Source: Sporosarcina sp. (GTDB taxonomy: Bacteria > Bacillota > Bacilli > Bacillales_A > Planococcaceae). From it: DNA of 11,356 nt. The translations under genes and the position numbers were made by a program. The stretch lies in the NCBI GenBank assembly GCA_029263945.1, contig JARIDM010000160.1, positions 1-11,356 of the forward strand. The letters run 5' to 3'. Positions 6,729-11,356 of this stretch are shown piece after piece. Under the pieces are notes generated by a model. The model saw only the letters and a program-made list of their open reading frames with translations. It was not told the DNA's origin and made no database searches. Every line of letters starts with the position of its first letter. Positions within the stretch are counted from its first letter, which is position 1.

Positions 6729-6756
6729 TTGCCTATAAAAATCAATATGGTATAGT
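6729..6756 (+). promoter_or_regulatory. Promoter of the BCCT transporter gene
   Basis: -35 TTGCCT (6729-6734), 16-bp spacer, -10 TATAGT (6751-6756), preceded by TGG, which gives an extended TGn -10. The expected start is near 6763, with a leader of about 35 nt. I found no convincing sigma-B site, although related osmolyte transporters are often stress-induced. Confidence 0.65.
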
Positions 6757-6798
6757 TTGAAATTATGTGCAAAACACAAAGTATTAATAGGGGGAACT

Positions 6799-8292
6799 AT
6801 GAAGAAAATATCCAATGTATTTTACATTACAATCGCGCTCATTATTTTAGCGGTTGGTTACGGTGCACTCGCACCAGAAAGCTTTGGGCTAGTCACTGCC
6901 AATATTAAGAACTTTATTGCATCAAGATTTGGTTGGTATTATATGATGCTGATGTCATTTATGGTTGCTTTAGCATTTTTCTTTATCTTAAGTCCTTATG
7001 GAAAAATTCGTTTAGGTAAAGATGCAGATAGGCCGCAATTTTCTACAATTACATGGATGGCCATGTTATTTTCAGCAGGTATGGGAATTGGGCTCGTCTT
7101 CTATGGTGCGGCAGAACCTTTGTCTCACTTTGCAGTAAGTCCGGCAACCGAAGATCCAAATACGGCTGCTGCCTTTAAAGAAGGATTACGCCAATCGTTT
7201 TTCCACTGGGGTTTTCATGTATGGGCAATGTACGGAGTGGTTGCATTATCATTAGCATTTTTCCAATTTAGAAAAGGTGAACCTGGCTTAGTTTCAGCAA
7301 CATTAAAGCCGATTTTTGGTGATAAGATGAAAGGCCCTTGGGGTACGCTCGTAGATGTACTCGCTGTATTTGCGACATCATTTGGTGTTGCTACTTCTCT
7401 CGGCTTTGGCGCTGTTCAAATTAACGCAGGTCTCAACTACTTGTTTGGTATTGAAATTGGTATTTCATCACAATTTATTATTATTGCAGTTGTCACAGTT
7501 TTATTCATGGCTTCGGCTTGGTCTGGTTTAAGTAAAGGGATTAAATATTTATCAAATACGAACCTTGTACTTGCCATTGCATTGTTAATTTTCGTGGTAA
7601 TTCTTGGACCTACCTTACTCATTTTCAATATGTTTACAGAGTCATTTGGTAGCTACCTTTCAAATTTAATCGAAATGAGTATGCGTACAGCACCACTGGA
7701 TGCAGAAAATCGTAGCTGGCTAGACGGCTGGACGATCTTCTACTGGGCTTGGTGGATCTCTTGGGCTCCATTTGTCAGTATGTTCATCGCACGTGTCTCA
7801 AAAGGACGTACAATCCGTGAATTTTTAGTTGGTGTGCTACTGGTACCAACAATTCTTGGTGCGTTTTGGTTCTCCGCATTTGGATCAACAGCAATTGACA
7901 TTCAAATGAGAGGTGTTAAAGACCTTGCACAATTCGATACAGAAATCGTGATTTTTGAGATGTTTAGTGCACTGCCTTGGTCGTTATTCATTTCAATCAT
8001 TGCGATTTTACTAATCGCTTCATTCTTTGTCACTTCCGCAGATTCTGCTACCTTCGTACTCGGCATGCAGTCAACAAACGGATCATTGACACCACCAAAT
8101 AGTGTGAAGATGATTTGGGGAGTTATCCAATCATCAATTGCGATTATTTTACTATCTGTAAACGGCTTATCCGCATTGCAAAACACCATTATTATTGCAG
8201 CCTTACCGTTCTCCTTTGTCATGTTGCTCATGGTTGTAGCCTTGATCAAAGCATTACAACAAGAAGCAGAGCTCATTAAGAAAAAAAGATAA
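6799..8292 (+). CDS. BCCT-family betaine/choline/carnitine transporter (OpuD/BetL-like)
   Basis: A 497-residue membrane protein with about 12 helices. It carries the BCCT glycine-rich motif GMGIG (94-98), which in BetP marks Na+-coupled glycine betaine transport. The family signature is WTIFYWAWWISWAPFVSMFI (311-330), with W318, W319 and W322 in the positions of the BetP aromatic box. TSADSA (412-417) matches the region that holds the Na+-binding Thr/Ser in BetP. It should import a compatible solute, most likely glycine betaine, for osmoprotection. The cytosolic C-terminal tail is only about 15 residues, so the long osmosensing tail of BetP is absent. I chose the ATG at 6799 because SD AGGGGGA lies about 5 nt upstream; an upstream TTG at 6757 directly follows the -10 box. 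It is a single-gene unit. Confidence 0.93.
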   Translation: MKKISNVFYITIALIILAVGYGALAPESFGLVTANIKNFIASRFGWYYMMLMSFMVALAFFFILSPYGKIRLGKDADRPQFSTITWMAMLFSAGMGIGLVFYGAAEPLSHFAVSPATEDPNTAAAFKEGLRQSFFHWGFHVWAMYGVVALSLAFFQFRKGEPGLVSATLKPIFGDKMKGPWGTLVDVLAVFATSFGVATSLGFGAVQINAGLNYLFGIEIGISSQFIIIAVVTVLFMASAWSGLSKGIKYLSNTNLVLAIALLIFVVILGPTLLIFNMFTESFGSYLSNLIEMSMRTAPLDAENRSWLDGWTIFYWAWWISWAPFVSMFIARVSKGRTIREFLVGVLLVPTILGAFWFSAFGSTAIDIQMRGVKDLAQFDTEIVIFEMFSALPWSLFISIIAILLIASFFVTSADSATFVLGMQSTNGSLTPPNSVKMIWGVIQSSIAIILLSVNGLSALQNTIIIAALPFSFVMLLMVVALIKALQQEAELIKKKR

Positions 8293-8295
8293 ACC

Positions 8296-8333
8296 AAAAG
8301 TCGAGACACTGTAAATAGTGTCTCGACTTTTTT
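8296..8333. terminator. Bidirectional terminator between convergent genes
   Basis: Perfect 15-bp stem AAAAGTCGAGACACT (8296-8310) with AGTGTCTCGACTTTT (8317-8331), loop GTAAAT. T-rich flanks occur on both strands. It ends the BCCT transcript on the plus strand and can also stop the YibE/F operon on the minus strand. Confidence 0.95.
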
Positions 8334-8371
8334 AATCTCTAAAAACCAATGAATTTCATTTGAATGCATGG

Positions 8372-9145
8372 TTAACTCTTCATATTTGCTTCTCTATTTT
8401 TCACTAAAGCGTACGCATTGATTCCAGATGCGATTGGAATGACTAAAGCAATCCCAATCCCTGCGCAAAATATGATTAGCATTTCAGAACTAAAAGCTTT
8501 CGAGTTAATGATATCACCAATGGAATACGACAGGTCTTTAAACCAAAGGAGTAATGCCAAGTATCCACCTATAAAAGCAAAGAACAATGTATTTGTATTT
8601 GAACCTAATATATCTTTTCCTATATTCAAACCTGATGCGAAAAGTTCCTTACGTCGTATCTTTGGATGGTGATTTAGGACTTCACGCATAGGAGAAGTAA
8701 TCGATATTGCCACATCTGTAATGGCGCCAATTGTACTCATAATGACGACAGATGCACCCATTTTAACAAAATCGATGCCAATATGAAGTGAAAAAATGGT
8801 CAACTCATCTATTTCTTCTTCCCCGAAGCCTTGAATCATCATTCTTTCTGTCAAAACCGTAATAAAGAGAAGCATGATCACAATTGTAATCATAGAAGCC
8901 CAAAATGCATTCTTGGTTTTATCGTTTACTTCATTTATAAAGAAGAGGTTGATACAACAAATGACAGTAGAGGCAATAAAGGTAATGGTAATTGGATTTC
9001 CACTCGGGTCCATCATAAAAAAGATCGTTAGGAAAATAACACCGAAGTTCAAAAACAATGAAATAAAGGATCTCGCCCCTTTTTTTCCACCAATCCAAAC
9101 CATCAAAACAAGTAAAATCACCGCTAACAAGACCAATACATTCAT
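8372..9145 (-). CDS. YibE/F-family membrane protein, short partner
   Basis: A 257-residue protein with about seven membrane helices. It has the family motifs STIGAITDVAISITS (137-151) and NIGKDILGSNTNTLFFAF (174-191), which align with matching motifs in the protein encoded upstream. It lacks that partner's long N-terminal extracellular region. The ATG overlaps the partner's stop by 4 nt (ATGA, 9145-9142), with an AAGGCGAG SD, so the two are translationally coupled and probably form a complex. YibE/F (PF07907) proteins are widespread in Firmicutes and have no established biochemical function that I know of; transport is only a guess from topology. A 15-bp-stem terminator lies downstream. Confidence 0.88.
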   Translation of the reverse strand: MNVLVLLAVILLVLMVWIGGKKGARSFISLFLNFGVIFLTIFFMMDPSGNPITITFIASTVICCINLFFINEVNDKTKNAFWASMITIVIMLLFITVLTERMMIQGFGEEEIDELTIFSLHIGIDFVKMGASVVIMSTIGAITDVAISITSPMREVLNHHPKIRRKELFASGLNIGKDILGSNTNTLFFAFIGGYLALLLWFKDLSYSIGDIINSKAFSSEMLIIFCAGIGIALVIPIASGINAYALVKNREANMKS

Positions 9146-10278
9146 AATCTCGCCTTCTTTCGATTCACGAAAAATAAGGAGGTATAAAGTCCAATTGGTA
9201 TCGCAAGGACAATTCCAATTCCGCCTGCTAATGCACGCGCTATTTCTAATGATAAGTTAATGGAAAAAGCAAATGGTAAAGATGTTGAGTTTTTCAAATA
9301 CAATATGAGTACGGGAATCGAACCACTTATATAGGCAAAGAAAAGAATATTTGTCATCGTGCCCATAATATCCTTACCAATATCTAGGGCTGATGTTTTT
9401 AGCGCTTTTCTAGAAATATCATGATCTTTTTCATATAACTCGAAAATAGAGGAAGACATAGTAATCGCTACATCCATAACCGCCCCCAATGACCCTATGA
9501 ATAAGCCTGCCATAAAAACTGTCCGATAAGGTCGCGTCACATATTGCATCTCTTCATATCGAAGACCATTTTCTGCGGTTATCCACATGACGACATATGT
9601 AATAAGCAAGGACAGAAAAGTTCCCAGTAAGGTAGCAATAATCGCTGCATACGTTTTTTCGTTAAATCCATTCACAAGTAACAAAGAAGTCACTGTAAAT
9701 AACACGACACAGACACCGCAAATAAACAACAAACTAATCGTGTCATTTTTCACATATATGTCTAGCGCATAAGACAACAAAATCACATTCAAAGCTAAGC
9801 TAATAATCGCAAAAAAACCTTGCTTTTTACCAATGACAAGGAGGGTAAAAACAAATATCCAGAAGACAAATAAAACTTGTGTATCTCGTTTTACATCTTT
9901 TATAATTCCTGTTAGCGTAGCCTCTTTTTCATCGATTCCATCGATTGCAACAAACACTTCATGACCCACTGTAAATTTATGATCATAGGCCCCAGATGAA
10001 GAGTACTCGTTCACCAAGTTTATTTGTTGTCCACTTTCTTTCCCATTTTTCAACTCAGCGCGCAGCGTTTGTGTATAAAGGGTATCTTTATTATTATGTG
10101 CATCTGTTACTTCAGTCGCATCTCCCGTAGTTACTTCGACAATTTTTGCGATTGGACGCTCATAAAAAGAATAATTATGTTGTACAAATAACAGGCTGGC
10201 TATAAATAGAAAGCCTAAAATAGTCCATAGCGTAATCTTATTAGAAATGGTTTTTTTCAATCTGCTCATGTCTCTCAT
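9142..10278 (-). CDS. YibE/F-family membrane protein, long partner with extracytoplasmic domain
   Basis: A 378-residue protein. A first membrane helix (about 17-33) is followed by a soluble region of about 95 residues (36-132), probably outside the cell and beta-rich. About seven more helices come after (roughly 133-150, 155-173, 180-201, 209-232, 252-275, 308-328, 345-369). Family motifs are GSLGAVMDVAITMSSS (262-277) and DIGKDIMGTMTNILFFAY (299-316). The layout is that of the longer YibE/F member; the shorter one is encoded next. No SD precedes the ATG at 10278, and a good promoter ends only 9 nt upstream, so translation may be leaderless. An ATG at 10269 is an alternative start. Function is unknown. 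The nearby MarR gene is on the same strand but has its own promoter. Confidence 0.88.
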   Translation of the reverse strand: MRDMSRLKKTISNKITLWTILGFLFIASLLFVQHNYSFYERPIAKIVEVTTGDATEVTDAHNNKDTLYTQTLRAELKNGKESGQQINLVNEYSSSGAYDHKFTVGHEVFVAIDGIDEKEATLTGIIKDVKRDTQVLFVFWIFVFTLLVIGKKQGFFAIISLALNVILLSYALDIYVKNDTISLLFICGVCVVLFTVTSLLLVNGFNEKTYAAIIATLLGTFLSLLITYVVMWITAENGLRYEEMQYVTRPYRTVFMAGLFIGSLGAVMDVAITMSSSIFELYEKDHDISRKALKTSALDIGKDIMGTMTNILFFAYISGSIPVLILYLKNSTSLPFAFSINLSLEIARALAGGIGIVLAIPIGLYTSLFFVNRKKARL

Positions 10279-10287
10279 AGTGGATTT

Positions 10288-10316
10288 AGAATAACAACAT
10301 TTTTTTCAAGCGTCAA
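10288..10316 (-). promoter_or_regulatory. Promoter of the YibE/F operon
   Basis: On the minus strand -35 TTGACG (10316-10311), 17-bp spacer, and -10 TATTCT (10293-10288), preceded by TGT (extended -10). Only 9 nt separate the -10 from the ATG at 10278, so the start site should fall about 2-4 nt before that codon. Confidence 0.65.
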
Positions 10317-10408
10317 GCGAACTCAATCACTGACAGGCTTAGAGAACTCAAAAAAACTTTTCATTCTGTTTCAATCAATTTCATAATAGGATTTTATTGC
10401 TCCACCAT

Positions 10409-10453
10409 CACAACATATAGTCGGGTTGAACCGTTCCCGAACAATAGGTTGTG
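10409..10453. repeat. Imperfect 45-bp dyad between the MarR gene and the YibE/F operon
   Basis: CACAAC (10409-10414) mirrors GTTGTG (10448-10453), and TCGGG (10421-10425) mirrors CCCGA (10436-10440); both pairs share almost the same centre. It lies just past the MarR stop codon and upstream of the YibE/F promoter. There is no T run, so it is not a standard terminator. It may be an RNA stem at the end of the MarR transcript or a protein-binding site. Otherwise the 197-bp gap holds only the YibE/F promoter. Confidence 0.45.
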
Positions 10454-10475
10454 TCGCTGTCGCAGAATAAGGTTA

Positions 10476-10922
10476 TTATGAAATTGGCTCAAGTAAAATC
10501 TCTTTTAGTTTTCGAAATGTCTTTACAAATGTATCTAATTCTTCTTCATCAATCTGATCGCTTAATATCTTCGTTATATAGCCATATACAGCATCATTAG
10601 AGGCTTGCAGCACTTCTTTGCCAGCCGCTGTCAGTTGAATGACCTTTGAACGTTGGTCATTTTCATCTCGCCCCGAAGTCACAAGTCCTTTCTCCTCTAA
10701 CTTCTTTAATCGATTCGATACCGCACTTTTATGAACACCTTGAATCTCTGCCAGTTTCCCACTCGATAATGTCCCATGCGCCAAAAGGATTTTCAGCACT
10801 TGAATTTGTTCGGGTGAATACTCTTTCCACAGCGGAACATCCATATTTTTAATGACCTGTTCCGTTCCATAAATCATGACTTCTTCAAAAAGTGTAACAG
10901 CTTCCATTAATTTCTCAGCCAA
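10476..10922 (-). CDS. MarR-family transcriptional regulator
   Basis: A 148-residue winged-helix protein. The recognition region SSGKLAEIQGVHKSAVSNRL (about 53-72) is followed by the wing, whose DENDQRSKVIQLTAAG (86-101) carries the MarR-typical D-x-R and the following LT. Helices at both ends form the dimer interface. It contains no cysteine, so it is not a thiol redox sensor of the OhrR type and more likely binds a small ligand. I chose the TTG at 10922 because SD AGGGGG lies 9 nt upstream; an ATG at 10907 has a poorer SD. Its promoter and SD lie in a long perfect palindrome, indicating autoregulation. The YibE/F genes downstream are possible targets, but that palindrome is not repeated at their promoter. 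Confidence 0.92.
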   Translation of the reverse strand: MAEKLMEAVTLFEEVMIYGTEQVIKNMDVPLWKEYSPEQIQVLKILLAHGTLSSGKLAEIQGVHKSAVSNRLKKLEEKGLVTSGRDENDQRSKVIQLTAAGKEVLQASNDAVYGYITKILSDQIDEEELDTFVKTFRKLKEILLEPIS

Positions 10923-10975
10923 AATAGTCTACCCCCTAAACTAATATATTTATTAGTTTAGGGGGTAGACTATTT
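10922..10975. repeat. Perfect palindrome with 25-bp arms at the MarR gene start (probable operator)
   Basis: The arms 10922-10946 and 10951-10975 are exact reverse complements around a 4-bp centre (TATT). The core TAAACTAATA/TATTAGTTTA is a typical AT-rich MarR-type site. Outside it are CCCCC/GGGGG and a TAGTCT/AGACTA pair. The right arm covers the MarR -10 box; the left arm covers the leader and SD and touches the TTG start codon. Autorepression is the natural reading. Confidence 0.85.
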
Positions 10976-10983
10976 AAAGTCAA
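10955..10983 (-). promoter_or_regulatory. Candidate promoter of the MarR gene
   Basis: On the minus strand -35 TTGACT (10983-10978), 17-bp spacer, -10 TAAACT (10960-10955). The expected start is near 10948, in the centre of the palindrome. The normal mRNA would then carry only the 3' arm and its SD would be free. The -10 match is moderate. Confidence 0.5.
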
Positions 10984-11059
10984 TTAAAAACATTTAATTT
11001 TAACCTATTATATATATCCAATCACGCCGATATCACAAGGATCGGATGAATTTCTAAGT

Positions 11060-11356
11060 TTATCCAATAGGGCCCATACATTCTGTTATAAATCGTATAT
11101 GCTCTTTTTGCTTCACTGTCGTTAGCTTTCCAACTTCTTCTGTTCCGCCTAAGCCTAACAAGGGCGTATATCCAAAGCACTCATCATAACAAGGGATTTT
11201 GTATGTGCGAATCGCTTCAGGATAAGGCTGCCACATTAATTCTTTGTCCATAAAGTTTTCATCTAACAGGTCCTCAAAAAAGAAATCGAAACCAGATGAA
11301 ACGACATGAACACATCCTTTTTTATAGTTTAATAAATTTACATACTTTTCTTTTTC
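11060..11356 (-). CDS. DUF1851/Tdi1-like (immunity-type) protein, C-terminal part (runs off the right edge)
   Basis: 98 codons are open from the window edge to a TAA at 11062-11060. The coding frame continues upstream of the internal ATG at 11251: the peptide there reads GCVHVVSSGFDFFFEDLLDE, so that ATG is not the start. The C-terminal segment, with DECFGYTPLLGLGG (about residues 58-71) and VKQKEHIRFITECMGPIG (81-98), resembles the DUF1851 family, which includes the C-terminal domain of the T6SS immunity protein Tdi1. In Gram-positives, members probably protect against polymorphic toxins or act as stand-alone cytosolic proteins. No toxin gene is visible in the window. I recognise the family by pattern only, and the N-terminus is missing. 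The 84 bp to the palindrome contain no clear terminator. Confidence 0.65.
   Translation of the reverse strand, partial: EKEKYVNLLNYKKGCVHVVSSGFDFFFEDLLDENFMDKELMWQPYPEAIRTYKIPCYDECFGYTPLLGLGGTEEVGKLTTVKQKEHIRFITECMGPIG

Noticed and set aside
6757..6798. Earlier TTG start for the BCCT transporter
   Set aside because: This TTG immediately follows the -10 box, before the expected transcript start, and has no SD; the ATG at 6799 has a strong one.
7902..8369. 155-codon open frame on the minus strand
   Set aside because: It is antisense to the BCCT transporter gene and runs through the strong terminator at 8296-8333; the encoded peptide shows no domain.
8874..9260. 128-codon open frame on the plus strand
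   Set aside because: It is antisense across the junction of the two YibE/F genes, which are supported by family motifs and the ATGA overlap.
10420..10441. tRNA T-arm-like string GGTTCAACCCG on the minus strand
   Set aside because: No acceptor, D or anticodon arms can be built around it; it belongs to the nested dyad at 10409-10453.

Overview
The window looks like chromosomal DNA from a low-GC Gram-positive of the order Bacillales. I infer a Lysinibacillus/Solibacillus/Sporosarcina-like Planococcaceae from protein flavour, strong AGGAGG-type ribosome binding sites, sigma-A-like promoters and T-rich hairpin terminators; the sequence does not prove the genus. I see no mobile element, CRISPR array, tRNA or rRNA.

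Layout, left to right. (1) Positions 1-849, minus strand: the start of a membrane sensor kinase gene (cut by the window edge) behind, and overlapping, an OmpR/PhoB-type response regulator gene. (2) Positions 1047-4675, minus strand: a two-gene operon for a heterodimeric ABC exporter (YfiB/YfiC, BmrCD, LmrCD type) with a 4-nt gene overlap and a strong terminator. It is divergent from a TetR-family regulator at 4932-5549. The 256-bp gap between them holds two facing TTGACA-17 bp promoters, each followed by a copy of the same inverted repeat TGACA-N3-TGTCA, a convincing candidate operator pair. (3) Positions 5550-6533, plus strand: a preQ1-I riboswitch, then queT (queuosine precursor uptake), a long hairpin, and a small excisionase/MerR-like HTH gene. 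(4) Positions 6729-8333, plus strand: a single BCCT-type betaine transporter gene with an extended -10 promoter and a bidirectional terminator. (5) Positions 8372-10278, minus strand: two overlapping YibE/F-family membrane protein genes whose apparent promoter lies so close to the first ATG that the mRNA may be leaderless. (6) Positions 10476-10983, minus strand: a MarR-family regulator starting with TTG, whose promoter, leader and SD lie inside a perfect 25-bp-arm palindrome. (7) Positions 11060-11356, minus strand: the C-terminal part of a DUF1851/Tdi1-like (immunity-type) protein, open at the right edge.

The common theme is membrane transport with local regulators: an exporter with a TetR repressor, a riboswitch-controlled vitamin-like importer, an osmolyte importer, and a YibE/F pair next to a MarR regulator. 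Most genes belong to known families. The least explained items are the MarR palindrome, the YibE/F pair with its possible leaderless start, the small HTH gene behind queT, and the isolated immunity-like gene.
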